DNA of 8,255 bases from Hebobacterum sp964559435 (GTDB lineage Bacteria; Armatimonadota; Hebobacteria; Hebobacterales; Hebobacteraceae): the NCBI GenBank assembly GCA_964559435.1, contig CAZLHI010000077.1, forward strand, positions 1-8,255, written 5' to 3'. The notes beneath the pieces were generated by a model. It did not search any database and was not told the origin of the DNA. It worked only from the letters and a program-made list of their open reading frames with translations. Numbering within the stretch: position 1 is the first letter of the stretch; each line of letters opens with the position of its first letter. Below, in pieces: positions 1-7,061 of the stretch. The position numbers and the translations under genes are program-made.

Positions 1-244
1 CGGGTGGTACAGATGGGGCGACTACGCGTGGTACAGTCTAACCCGGCGGCCGACACTGGCCTCCCAGGCCTTCCCTCCCAGGAGCAGGAACACCCACTCA
101 ACTCAGCCCAGTCTCTCGCTTTCCGTTTGTCTCAAGATCGCTGACGACGTACACCTTGGCTTGGACGACCAAGACATCTTCGTCCGCCTCGGCTACAAGT
201 TCGCCATAGGCGGACCTTACTCAGCCGCGGACTCGACTACCACC
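1..244. other. Intergenic stretch without a convincing gene
   Basis: No reading frame here has both a start codon with a ribosome site and protein-like composition. A nine-base direct repeat GTGGTACAG occurs at 4-12 and 28-36. On the minus strand, 220 to 98 is open for 40 codons without a start codon; it could be a worn gene remnant or chance. Confidence 0.4.
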
Positions 245-303
245 GGGCAGCCCCGGCTGCCCACAGACACTATGACGAGGGACGGCATCCCGCCGTCCCT
301 CGT
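245..303 (-). terminator. Two tandem hairpins after the minus-strand cluster
   Basis: Bases 275-286 pair perfectly with 292-303 (12 bp, five-base loop), and 245-251 pair with 256-262 (7 bp, four-base loop). On the minus strand the large hairpin comes first, 64 bases after the stop of the C39-DUF1573 gene. No T-run follows either one, so they may stop transcription inefficiently or with Rho, or protect the mRNA 3' end. Confidence 0.5.
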
Positions 304-367
304 TCCCGTCCTCCCCCATGTGAGTCGCACTGCGGCCGGTCATGCGCGCCAGACGGCCTGGCCCCGA

Positions 368-1585
368 TCACTCGGGCCAGACGCGGACTCGAGCAATGAG
401 CTCCGCGCCTTCAGATTCGACGCCCTTGAGGTGGAGGCCGATGGGGAGCTGTACGATGCCGGGCCGGAGCAAGTGGCCTTCGACGCTGATGCGGAGCTGG
501 TAGTTGGTGCTGGAGAGGGACTTGCCGGTTTCCTCGACCTGCACGGTAACGGCCGGGTGGGAGGGGACAGCGGCTGCCAGCTCGACGGGTGGGCGGCACT
601 GGAGAAAGATGGTGCGCTCGCCCGGCTGGCTGGGAGTGACGCGGGGAAAATAGACGACCGGTGAGTTGACGATCACAGGCTCAACGACGGTGCATCGAAG
701 CGCGACAGAGGTGCGAGGTCGGATGGGATCGTTGGAGTAGATATGCACGAAGTACGTGCGAGTATCGGAGGCGCGGTCGAGCCGATGGCGGGGGCAGATG
801 CTGAGCTCGATCTCCCCCACTTCGGCGGGAGCAAGTTGGATAGTAGCTTCAAGGCACGCAACTGAGCCCTCGGTGTCGACGCGGCTGATATGGAGAGGGG
901 CGGTTCCCTGGTTGCGGAGGGTCAGGCGGCTGGGGCGGGCCTCTCCAGCGGTCATGCTCCCGAGATCGGCGACATAGGAATCGACGGAAAGGCGAGGCCC
1001 TTTCGGGGCGGAGAACGCACCCTCTAGGAAGGCAACCGCGTGGCCGCCGTAGCTGCTGCGAAGCTGCTCCGCGGACGTGAGCCGCGTGCCGTCAGCCTGT
1101 ACTATGATTGCCCACTCGCCAGCCAGACGTTCGACGGCCACGACATGCCCTCCCTCCGGGCACTCACTGCATCCCCCTTCGGTCGTGTGGATGATGTGGG
1201 GCCGGTCGAGCGAGAGGATCTCCTGAAAGGACGCTTCGACGACTTCTGGCTTCGTACCCACAATGATGTGGACCTCACGCGCTACGTCGAGCAGGCTCAT
1301 GGAATTCGGCGGTGAGTAATCAGCGCTGATCTCCTCAATGGTGACCTCTTGCACTATCTTTCCCAGGATCCGCGTCAGGCCGACGACAGCATCCACACCG
1401 CAGGGGAGCGGTCTCCTGTTAGCCAGACGACGGTCCTCCCCTTGGGCATCAGCCCGCACACTGGCGCAAGTCGTCAGGGCCACGCTGGCGAGGACGAGGA
1501 GTCGGAGGCACGCCAACCTCCGGCTCGCGCGTTCCACAAGCAGTCCAGTGTCATGCCGCCCAGGCTGGTGAGCTCCGGTCTGCAC
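368..1585 (-). CDS. Secreted C39-like cysteine peptidase fused to DUF1573-type domains
   Basis: The 405-residue product has an Arg-rich start, a hydrophobic stretch at about 26-40, and an A-D-A|Q signal-peptidase site after residue 47, so it should be exported. Residues about 60-190 read like a C39-type papain-fold peptidase: Cys62 in PCGVDAVV, an alpha-helical middle, His147 in GGHVVAVE, then a G-T-R-L-T-S-A-E-Q-L segment ending in GGHAVAFLEG. Residues about 201-300 match the DUF1573 pattern (DLGSMTAGE, LRNQGTAPLHI, HIYSNDPIRP), and 301-405 look like a second beta-sandwich. The usual oxyanion Gln six residues before the Cys is Asn56, and the usual D-P of the catalytic Asp is not clear (Asp165 is nearest), so activity is uncertain. 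The GTG start is supported by AGGAGAG five bases upstream. The gene follows the LolA-like gene by 33 bases and is last in the cluster. The domain call comes from motif reading, not a search. Confidence 0.8.
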   Translation of the reverse strand: MQTGAHQPGRHDTGLLVERASRRLACLRLLVLASVALTTCASVRADAQGEDRRLANRRPLPCGVDAVVGLTRILGKIVQEVTIEEISADYSPPNSMSLLDVAREVHIIVGTKPEVVEASFQEILSLDRPHIIHTTEGGCSECPEGGHVVAVERLAGEWAIIVQADGTRLTSAEQLRSSYGGHAVAFLEGAFSAPKGPRLSVDSYVADLGSMTAGEARPSRLTLRNQGTAPLHISRVDTEGSVACLEATIQLAPAEVGEIELSICPRHRLDRASDTRTYFVHIYSNDPIRPRTSVALRCTVVEPVIVNSPVVYFPRVTPSQPGERTIFLQCRPPVELAAAVPSHPAVTVQVEETGKSLSSTNYQLRISVEGHLLRPGIVQLPIGLHLKGVESEGAELIARVRVWPE

Positions 1586-1618
1586 AAGTTCTCTCCTATG
1601 TGCCCATGGACCTTGTCG

Positions 1619-2518
1619 CTAGTCCATTCGTCTCATCTCGGTGGTCTCAGGCAATTCGATCCGGAAGACATCGTCAGGGATCTCGATGTTGACAGCGACG
1701 CTGAGAAGCTCGGTGCGATCAATACGCCCAAGTTGTTCTTCACCCCCGCGTTTCCGAATGTAGACACGCTCGCTCACTGTCTTGGGAATCCAGAACCCAT
1801 CGCTGGTCTGGATCCACTCTTCTACGGTGTACACGTTGCGCTTTGACGCGGTATCGCCTGCCTCCCATGTGCCGCACTCGCAATACTGGGCGAGGGCATA
1901 TCCCTTGCTTGGCGCGAGCCACCAGGAGCGCGTGACTCTGGCGGGACCAACCGCCTGCGGCGGTGCTGTAAGGCGCAGGCACTTAAGGTCTGCAACCTGC
2001 TCCTCGCCAGCCAGTTCAGCGTCCCAGCCGGCGATGGTCTCTCCCAGCGGCGGAGAGTGCCTCAGCGCCGGACCAATCAAGTCACCGAAGACAATCGGTA
2101 TGCCGCCCACGTAGCGAGGCAGCTCGCCCAGCTCCTTGGGCGTGGCAACGTGACCGTAGCGGAACTCTGGCGGTGCGGCCCGAACGAACCTCTCGCCATC
2201 GAATACGGCCCACACCTCCTCGGTTCTGGCGGCCTGCCTTCTCTGCTCGACTCGGCTGCGCACCCCGTCAAACCACACCTCCACTTCTGTGACGGAGTTG
2301 TGCCTTTCATCATCCAGGAAACGGCTCTCGGTCCGCAGCATCAGTCGTCCGGCGGTAACGTGCTGACTGTAGTCGTCAGCTCGCCGCAGCACGACTTCAC
2401 GCTCCTCCAGGGCGTCCCCCGCGGTGTGGACTGCAACGTCCGCGAACCCAGACAAAGAGCCCGCGGCAACTGCAGCGATTATCAGGAGTAGACGAAGCAC
2501 GTGATCGTCCCTTCTCAT
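1619..2518 (-). CDS. Secreted LolA/RseB-fold-like protein
   Basis: The product is 299 residues. It has a basic start (MRRDDHVLR), a hydrophobic core at about 10-24 and a likely cleavage after Ala26 (G-F-A|D), so it should reach the periplasm or cell surface. The mature part alternates short beta strands: a T-E-V-E-V-W-F-D-G strand pair at 77-85, VWAVFDGERFVR at 102-113, a W-W-L-A-P strand at 199-203, and a closing NIEIPDDVFRIELPE segment. This order, ending in an 'IPDDVF-IELP' strand, is common in LolA/LolB/RseB-fold proteins that hold hydrophobic or acylated ligands. The family call is by shape and weak motif likeness only, and the ligand is unknown. The ATG start has AGGAGG six bases upstream. 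The gene lies 70 bases after the cysteine-rich gene and 33 bases before the C39-DUF1573 gene, which suggests co-transcription. Confidence 0.7.
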   Translation of the reverse strand: MRRDDHVLRLLLIIAAVAAGSLSGFADVAVHTAGDALEEREVVLRRADDYSQHVTAGRLMLRTESRFLDDERHNSVTEVEVWFDGVRSRVEQRRQAARTEEVWAVFDGERFVRAAPPEFRYGHVATPKELGELPRYVGGIPIVFGDLIGPALRHSPPLGETIAGWDAELAGEEQVADLKCLRLTAPPQAVGPARVTRSWWLAPSKGYALAQYCECGTWEAGDTASKRNVYTVEEWIQTSDGFWIPKTVSERVYIRKRGGEEQLGRIDRTELLSVAVNIEIPDDVFRIELPETTEMRRMD

Positions 2519-2588
2519 TCTTCTCCTCCTTTCCGCGTGCGGCTGCGCTAGTCAACTTGCTGCGCGCGCGACGCTGGTGCGGTACCAC

Positions 2589-3080
2589 CTAAGTAACGCA
2601 GGGATCCTCACTCCACCCCTCGTCGCATAGCGTATGCCCACGGTCTGTCTGCCTGCCGCGAAACCAACAGAGCCAATCCGATGGCGCGACGCAGGTCTGC
2701 GTCTGTTGGTTGTAGGATGACCAGTCCTTCCAGCGACAGCACGCACGCAGCACCGTGTTCTTCGAACAGCCCAACTCGCTGGTCTCTGTCAGATCACACC
2801 GCCAGGTGCTGTAGTTATTCCAGTCGTCCTGCCCATGGCAGAACTCCACCCAGTGGCATTGGATGGCCACACAGAAGCAGCACTGACCAGCTTCCGGCGT
2901 CCCGGCGCACGTGCCTTGAGCGATCCACTCGCCCTGCACCCACTCGACCTCGATGGCAACGAGCTCGTCGTCGCTCATCACCCTCATGGCGGCGGCGGGG
3001 CCGACGAAGAGGCCGCTCAGCACGATGCAGGCGAGCGGAATCAGGATCGCCCGCAGCAGTCCAGATCTCCTTGCTTCCAC
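2589..3080 (-). CDS. Small secreted cysteine- and tryptophan-rich protein
   Basis: I do not recognise a family. I chose the GTG at 3080 because AAGGGAGGTGAT (3085-3096) lies at ideal distance and because this start gives a compact signal peptide: M-E-A-R-R-S-G, a hydrophobic core at 8-27 and A-A-A|M after residue 31. An in-frame ATG at 3110 and one at 3218 lack such a site. The product is 163 residues. The mature part begins MRVMSDDELVAIEV, which resembles the acidic helix of double-glycine leaders, but no clear GG follows. After it come 14 cysteines (58, 67, 68, 70, 75, 81, 95, 105, 114, 115, 130, 138, 152, 161) and 10 tryptophans. An even count of cysteines in an exported protein suggests disulfide bonds; metal binding is an alternative. 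The gene starts a tight three-gene run with the LolA-like and C39-DUF1573 genes, 116 bases after the TPR gene. Confidence 0.72.
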   Translation of the reverse strand: MEARRSGLLRAILIPLACIVLSGLFVGPAAAMRVMSDDELVAIEVEWVQGEWIAQGTCAGTPEAGQCCFCVAIQCHWVEFCHGQDDWNNYSTWRCDLTETSELGCSKNTVLRACCRWKDWSSYNQQTQTCVAPSDWLCWFRGRQTDRGHTLCDEGWSEDPCVT

Positions 3081-3084
3081 CTCA

Positions 3085-3096
3085 ATCACCTCCCTT
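3085..3096 (-). promoter_or_regulatory. Strong ribosome binding site that sets a GTG start
   Basis: Read on the minus strand, the site is AAGGGAGGTGAT, which pairs almost completely with the 16S rRNA 3' end. Eight bases separate GGAGG from the GTG at 3080. It lies inside the longer in-frame extension that would begin at the ATG at 3110 or 3218, so those longer starts are unlikely. Confidence 0.7.
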
Positions 3097-3196
3097 GTTG
3101 TTCTTGTCATACTCAAAGCAATCGCTTGAAGCCTTTTCTCTCGGTTGCTGTCTGTGATCACCCCCTTGTCATGTTCTGGCACAGCAGTCCGCACGG

Positions 3197-5665
3197 TCAT
3201 CGCGGGGATTCGAGCCACTCGAGGCCCTGGGCCGCCTCCTGGGCAGCCAGGGAGTCGGGGGCCAGGGCCATGGCGGCCCGATATTCGTAGGTGGCCTCTG
3301 TGAAGCGTCCCAGGGCCTCCAGGGCCAGCCCCAGGCCCACCATGGCGGAGGCGCGCTGGTCTGGGGAGAGGTGCTGCACCGCTCTCCTTGCATGCCTGTA
3401 GGCCTTCATCGCCTCCTCGGGTTTTCGGGCTGCGAGGTAGTGGTCGCCGAGTTGGAGGGCGGCATGGGCGGCAGATTCCGAAGCCGGGTACCCGTCCAGC
3501 AGGCGCTGCCAGCTTCCGACCGCGATCTCAGTAGAGCCGGTTTGGGCCGCGAGGTTGCCCTGGGCCTCGTAGAGGAGGGCCATCTTGTCGGGAGCGTTGC
3601 GGCAGGCGCTGGCGCGGAGAAGCGCGGCGATCGCGGGCTTTGCCTCCTCCGCAAGGCCGGTGGCGTAGCCCGCGGAGGAGAGGAGGGTGCTGATGGCCTG
3701 GCAGAAAGTCGGCTGATCGAGGGAATCGAGATAGGGCGCCAGGTTCGCGAAGTGGGCCACAACGTCGCGATGCTGGCCTCGGCGCTGGAGATCAGATAGG
3801 CATTCAGCCAGTTCAGATGCTCGCTCTCGCAGGGCGGACGCGGCGAGAGCGGCCGCCTGGGAGCCGGGATACTGCTGGATGACGGCGAGATATTGCTCGG
3901 CCTTCCAAACGTCTAGGCTCTGCTTGCTGTTGAGCTGGGCCAATTCGTAATCGGCCATGGCGGCCGCGGGGGTATTCGGGTAGGTGCCTCGAAGCCAGTG
4001 GAGCAATTGCGCGGCTGTATCGGCGCCAAGGCAATCGGCGACCACGTCGCCCATGGCACGCCCGGCCTGCTGCGCCGACTCTGATGAGGGATCGGCTGCG
4101 ATGGTCTGGTAGTAGTGCTGAAGGGCTTCGCCGTGCTCTTCTCCGCCACACAGGCGGGCGCGGGCCAGTTCCTGTCGAGTGCTGGCCTCGAGATCAGCGG
4201 GCAGACCTTGGCTGAGAAGCCAGCGGCAGACGTCGGCTGCCTCGGAAGTCCGACCAGCGTGGGTGAGGAGTGGAGCGAGTTCGATCCCGGCTCCCTTCGC
4301 CTCCGGCGAGCCTGGCCAATGGTTTAGAAGCGCTTGCAGGGCTACAGTAGCTTCATCTGGGGCCTGGGCTTGGAGATGGGCATGAGCTGCGGCCAGGCGT
4401 GCCCAGGGAGAATCGGGGATTTCGGCACCGAGGCGCTGCTCAATGCGCTGAGCGACCTGGCGCCAATCCTGGGAGGCGCTGGGGCGGTGGCCGAGCCAGG
4501 TGCTGTCTCCTGTGCGTTCACAGGCGACGGCGAGCCAGGCGAGGGTTTCGGGCGGGAGCGCACCCCGGGGCAGGCTTGTGCGAAGCAGGGTCCAGGCCTC
4601 CACGGCGGTGTAGGGATCGAGATCGGGCGCAGCGAGGGCCCTCATGATATGCGCGCAGGCTTCTTGAGGTTGATTGCTCCACCGGCGGTACCAGGCGAGA
4701 TGGAAGTGAGCCTTGGTCCGAGCAGGCCCTTCGGGGAGTTGGGAGAGGGCCCAGGAGGCGTACGTGATAGCATCGTTGAGGTTGGAAGGCCGCGTGAGTC
4801 TGGGGCCGAGGAGGTGGGCATAAGTGGCGTCGATGACGGCGACAGCGGCCTCTTGGCGCACGAGCGGGTCTGGGGTCGATTCGGCGAGGTCCCGGAGAGA
4901 CCGAAGAGCACCTGAGGTATCCATGGCTGCCAAGTAGGTGCTGGCAATGGTTCTAATGGCAGAGCGAACGATCACCGCGGAATCGGCGTGCGCGTCGAAC
5001 GCAGACCGTGTGGCCCGGAGGGCCGAATCGCGCCCTTGGGTCTGGAGATAGATGTTGACGAGCTGCGAGAGTGCATCACCAGCAATGGGGTCATCTGGCC
5101 GTTGCGCAATGATGTAGCGACAGACCTCGGCGGCCAGGTCGAGACGGCCGGCTCGCTGGTGAGCTCTTGCGGTGAGCAGTTGGGCGCGGGAGGCTTGGGC
5201 AGGGTCGTCGGTGGTGGCGACGATGTGCTGGAGGCCGGAGACTTCGGCTTTGTAGTCAGCTTCGAGCTTGTTGACGCGGGCGAGGAACTGCTCGTCGCCG
5301 AAGCGCTGGGCCTCGGCGCGCGCGGACTCGAAGTCGCCCTCGGCGAGGTGGGATTGGATGACATACGTGGCGGCCTGGTCGCGGAGGGCAGGATCATCTG
5401 TTGTTTCGAGCAGGGCGTGGGCGAGCCCGCGGCATTCGTCGAAGCGGCCGGTGCCGAAGGCGTCAGCCATCTCCCGCATGGCGGAGTTCATGACACCCGT
5501 TTCACGTCCCGGCCCGGTCGTGTTCCGTAGCCACCAGTGGTCTCTCCAGGGATTGTCAGGGCCCGGTGGGGCGCCGCGGGCGAAGGAGGTGATAAGGGCG
5601 ACGAGGAGGAGCAGCATGAACCGCAGAGGCGCAGAGGGCGCAAAGCTAATGAGGCGTTCAGTCAT
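3197..5665 (-). CDS. Large secreted tetratricopeptide-repeat (TPR) protein
   Basis: From the ATG at 5665 the product is 822 residues. Residues 17-30 (MLLLLVALITSFAR) form a signal-peptide core, with cleavage likely near residues 29-31. The rest is nearly all alpha-helical, Ala-, Leu- and Glu-rich, with TPR-like helix pairs. The clearest are near the C-terminus: AALQLGDHYLAARKPEEAMKAY at about 735-756 and GLGLALEALGRFTEATYEYRAAMALAPDS at about 777-805. Others sit at about 105-120, 165-190, 440-480 and 590-615. Such proteins are usually scaffolds that bind other proteins, here outside the cytoplasm. An in-frame start at 5749 would overlap the prepilin gene and add 28 residues ahead of the signal; a start at 5617 has no ribosome site. 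The upstream AAAGGAAAG is a little far from the 5665 ATG. The gene follows the prepilin-like gene by 49 bases with no terminator between. The partner is unknown. Confidence 0.82.
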   Translation of the reverse strand: MTERLISFAPSAPLRFMLLLLVALITSFARGAPPGPDNPWRDHWWLRNTTGPGRETGVMNSAMREMADAFGTGRFDECRGLAHALLETTDDPALRDQAATYVIQSHLAEGDFESARAEAQRFGDEQFLARVNKLEADYKAEVSGLQHIVATTDDPAQASRAQLLTARAHQRAGRLDLAAEVCRYIIAQRPDDPIAGDALSQLVNIYLQTQGRDSALRATRSAFDAHADSAVIVRSAIRTIASTYLAAMDTSGALRSLRDLAESTPDPLVRQEAAVAVIDATYAHLLGPRLTRPSNLNDAITYASWALSQLPEGPARTKAHFHLAWYRRWSNQPQEACAHIMRALAAPDLDPYTAVEAWTLLRTSLPRGALPPETLAWLAVACERTGDSTWLGHRPSASQDWRQVAQRIEQRLGAEIPDSPWARLAAAHAHLQAQAPDEATVALQALLNHWPGSPEAKGAGIELAPLLTHAGRTSEAADVCRWLLSQGLPADLEASTRQELARARLCGGEEHGEALQHYYQTIAADPSSESAQQAGRAMGDVVADCLGADTAAQLLHWLRGTYPNTPAAAMADYELAQLNSKQSLDVWKAEQYLAVIQQYPGSQAAALAASALRERASELAECLSDLQRRGQHRDVVAHFANLAPYLDSLDQPTFCQAISTLLSSAGYATGLAEEAKPAIAALLRASACRNAPDKMALLYEAQGNLAAQTGSTEIAVGSWQRLLDGYPASESAAHAALQLGDHYLAARKPEEAMKAYRHARRAVQHLSPDQRASAMVGLGLALEALGRFTEATYEYRAAMALAPDSLAAQEAAQGLEWLESPR
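5619..5646. repeat. CGCAGAGG short tandem repeat inside the TPR signal-peptide coding region
   Basis: On the plus strand, three copies of a nine-base unit stand in a row: CCGCAGAGG (5621-5629), CGCAGAGGG (5630-5638) and CGCAAAGC (5639-5646, degenerate). Strings of this type (AACCGCAGAGGCGCAGAGG and variants) recur as dispersed repeats in many environmental bacteria, as I recall from general knowledge. On the minus strand it encodes FAPSAPLRF, residues 8-16 of the TPR protein. Confidence 0.55.
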
Positions 5666-5714
5666 CGCGCTCAGGCTTTCCTTTGGCGCGGTGCGAAGAC
5701 CGCGCTCTACAGTG

Positions 5715-6791
5715 CTAGTAGAGGGCCGGGATGCCATCGGCAGGATCATACCCTGGGGCGTCTTTGGTCGGGCCCCAAGGGTCGTGGCCGCGGAGGCGGC
5801 CCCGCTGGGGATTGCCCCAGCTCGGCGATTCGGCGATGACCTCCTCGGAGTGCATCCAACGGGCGTGGCCGTCGAGGAAGCCGATATTCACCCCGCCGAA
5901 GTGGCGGGCATAGGGCTTGCGCAGCTCGGGGTCGGTCTTCATGGCCGCGATGGCGCCGCAGTCTCTGCTCCAGGGGCAGTTCTCCCAGTCGGCCTCCCAG
6001 TCTCCGGGGCCCGCGCACTGCAGATGGCAGAGGTCGGGGTAGGCGAGAGTGCCAGTGCAGAACATGTCTATGGTAGCACCCCCGTCGGCGCAGATGACAT
6101 ACCAGGAGGGGTCTTCGATGGTGAGAGCGATGGGCTCCGCGAGGGTGTTGATGCCGATGGACTGGAGAAATGTGCCGGGCGATACCGCACCCTCTTTGCG
6201 GCCCCCAGGGATGGACGCGCGCCGCTGGGTTAGTGAGTCGGTGACCTCCCCGCCCCATCCGGGGGGCCAGCTTGGGTCAGGACACATCCAGGGATCGGCG
6301 CTTTCGCCCCACTCGCCCTTGTGGGCCTGGAGATGCGGGAGCCAGTCAGAGCCGGCGCCGTTGATGAAGGCGGCGCCCTGCAAGAGCAGGGCGTTCGGGC
6401 AGCGCCAAACGTCTCCGCTTCGCAGGTAGACATCGAGGATCACCGGCCAACGCAGGTAGGGGTTGGCCCGGCTGGCCATCGGACAGAACGGCTCGTCGTC
6501 GGGGTTATCCCCGCCGTAGCGCTCTCCTTTGCCTCCGCCACCCGGGTAGGAGTTGAAGTAGGCGAGGACCGCTGGGTCCTGCTCTCTGGGTGGGAACAAG
6601 TAGTCATGGTCCCCCAGGTACATGCGGACGGCCTGGGCGATGCTCCTCACGTTGGCAAGACAGAGGGCCTGGCGGGCCTGGTCCCGGGCAGCAGCGAAGG
6701 CAGGGATGAGCACACTGGAGAGTATGCCCACGATGGCGATGAGGAGCAGAAGCTCGACAACACTGAAACGAGAATCCCTGTTGCCATTCAA
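5715..6791 (-). CDS. Prepilin-like H-X9-DG protein (type II secretion/type IV pilin-like family)
   Basis: The product is 358 residues. Its N-terminus matches type IV prepilins: a short charged leader (MNGNRDSR), then FSVVELLLLIAIVGILSS with a conserved Glu at +5 (Glu13) and a single hydrophobic helix at about 11-31. It continues with AAARDQARQALCLANVRSI, as in the DUF1559-like pseudopilins that are abundant in Planctomycetes and Lentisphaerae. Near the C-terminus, His297 plus nine residues plus Asp307-Gly308 gives the H-X9-DG motif that names the family. The globular part has ten cysteines, mostly after residue 100. The residue before the cleavage point is Arg8, where prepilin peptidase normally needs Gly. 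The start is TTG, supported by AAGGGGGT (6797-6804) five bases upstream. It is the first gene after a good promoter. It may be a surface pseudopilin or a membrane-anchored protein; its role is unknown. Confidence 0.88.
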   Translation of the reverse strand: MNGNRDSRFSVVELLLLIAIVGILSSVLIPAFAAARDQARQALCLANVRSIAQAVRMYLGDHDYLFPPREQDPAVLAYFNSYPGGGGKGERYGGDNPDDEPFCPMASRANPYLRWPVILDVYLRSGDVWRCPNALLLQGAAFINGAGSDWLPHLQAHKGEWGESADPWMCPDPSWPPGWGGEVTDSLTQRRASIPGGRKEGAVSPGTFLQSIGINTLAEPIALTIEDPSWYVICADGGATIDMFCTGTLAYPDLCHLQCAGPGDWEADWENCPWSRDCGAIAAMKTDPELRKPYARHFGGVNIGFLDGHARWMHSEEVIAESPSWGNPQRGRLRGHDPWGPTKDAPGYDPADGIPALY

Positions 6792-6796
6792 CGCAG

Positions 6797-6804
6797 ACCC
6801 CCTT
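6797..6804 (-). promoter_or_regulatory. Ribosome binding site that supports a TTG start
   Basis: On the minus strand this is AAGGGGGT, five bases ahead of the TTG at 6791. No ATG or GTG lies in frame between it and the prepilin helix, so TTG is the best start. Confidence 0.6.
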
Positions 6805-6859
6805 ACGGCTTTCTGCGCTGCCGGCGGGAGGATTCTCAGGAGGGTAAGCAGCGGACACT

Positions 6860-6888
6860 AGGCTACCACGAGGGCGGCGCGGTGTCAA
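6860..6888 (-). promoter_or_regulatory. Likely sigma-70-type promoter of the minus-strand cluster
   Basis: On the minus strand there is a perfect -35 box TTGACA (6888-6883), a 17-base spacer and a weaker -10 box TAGCCT (6865-6860). Transcription would begin near 6853, about 60 bases before the TTG start of the prepilin-like gene. A pair of direct repeats (6898-6907 and 6920-6929) sits just upstream. The weak -10 box could mean an activator is needed. Confidence 0.5.
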
Positions 6889-6897
6889 GTCCTTATT

Positions 6898-6929
6898 AAG
6901 CGATCCCGTAGGGTTCCAGAATTGATCCC
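6898..6929. repeat. Two direct repeats, 22 bases apart, upstream of the -35 box
   Basis: On the plus strand, AAGCGATCCC (6898-6907) and AATTGATCCC (6920-6929) match at 8 of 10 bases and are spaced by about two helical turns. They lie 10 to 41 bases upstream of the TTGACA box. The position fits an activator site, but two short copies could occur by chance. Confidence 0.3.
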
Positions 6930-7019
6930 TTTCGTCCAAGACAGGGCAGAGCGGCCTTTGTGCCGAAGACGGGTGTGCTTGTCAACCGCCCGTGAAGCCG
7001 GCCTGAGAGCCTTGGGGAG

Positions 7020-7048
7020 TTGTCGGGCTAGTTGAGCTGCTGTATCAT
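7020..7048 (+). promoter_or_regulatory. Possible promoter of the plus-strand gene
   Basis: TTGTCG (7020-7025), a 17-base spacer and TATCAT (7043-7048) match 4 of 6 and 5 of 6 of the sigma-70 consensus. Transcription would start near 7055, just before the UUCG hairpin. It reads away from the prepilin promoter, making this a divergent control region. Confidence 0.4.
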
Positions 7049-7061
7049 CTGAAGCCAGAGT

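Noticed and set aside
98..220. Forty open codons on the minus strand with acidic, valine-rich protein-like text (e.g. YGELVAEADEDVLVVQ)
   Set aside because: There is no ATG, GTG or TTG with a ribosome site at its head, and a stop codon bounds it upstream. At this GC content such a stretch can occur by chance; a gene remnant is possible but unproven.
161..664. Plus-strand 167-codon frame
   Set aside because: It lies mostly opposite the DUF1573 coding region, starts with TTG without a ribosome site, and has no domain-like pattern.
1462..1482. Lipobox-like L-T-T-C in the signal of the C39-DUF1573 protein
   Set aside because: Thr at -1 is not accepted by lipoprotein signal peptidase as a rule, and an A-D-A|Q site lies just after.
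3020..3060. Lipobox-like P-L-A-C in the signal of the cysteine-rich protein
   Set aside because: The Cys sits in the middle of the hydrophobic core and the -3 position is Pro, unlike real lipoprotein signals; the A-A-A|M site fits better.
5268..6233. Plus-strand 321-codon frame opposite the TPR and prepilin genes
   Set aside because: It covers two well-supported minus-strand genes and its composition is what their antisense would give.
6321..6899. Plus-strand 192-codon frame opposite the prepilin N-terminus and promoter
   Set aside because: It overlaps a clear pilin helix and the TTGACA promoter on the other strand and has no recognisable motif.
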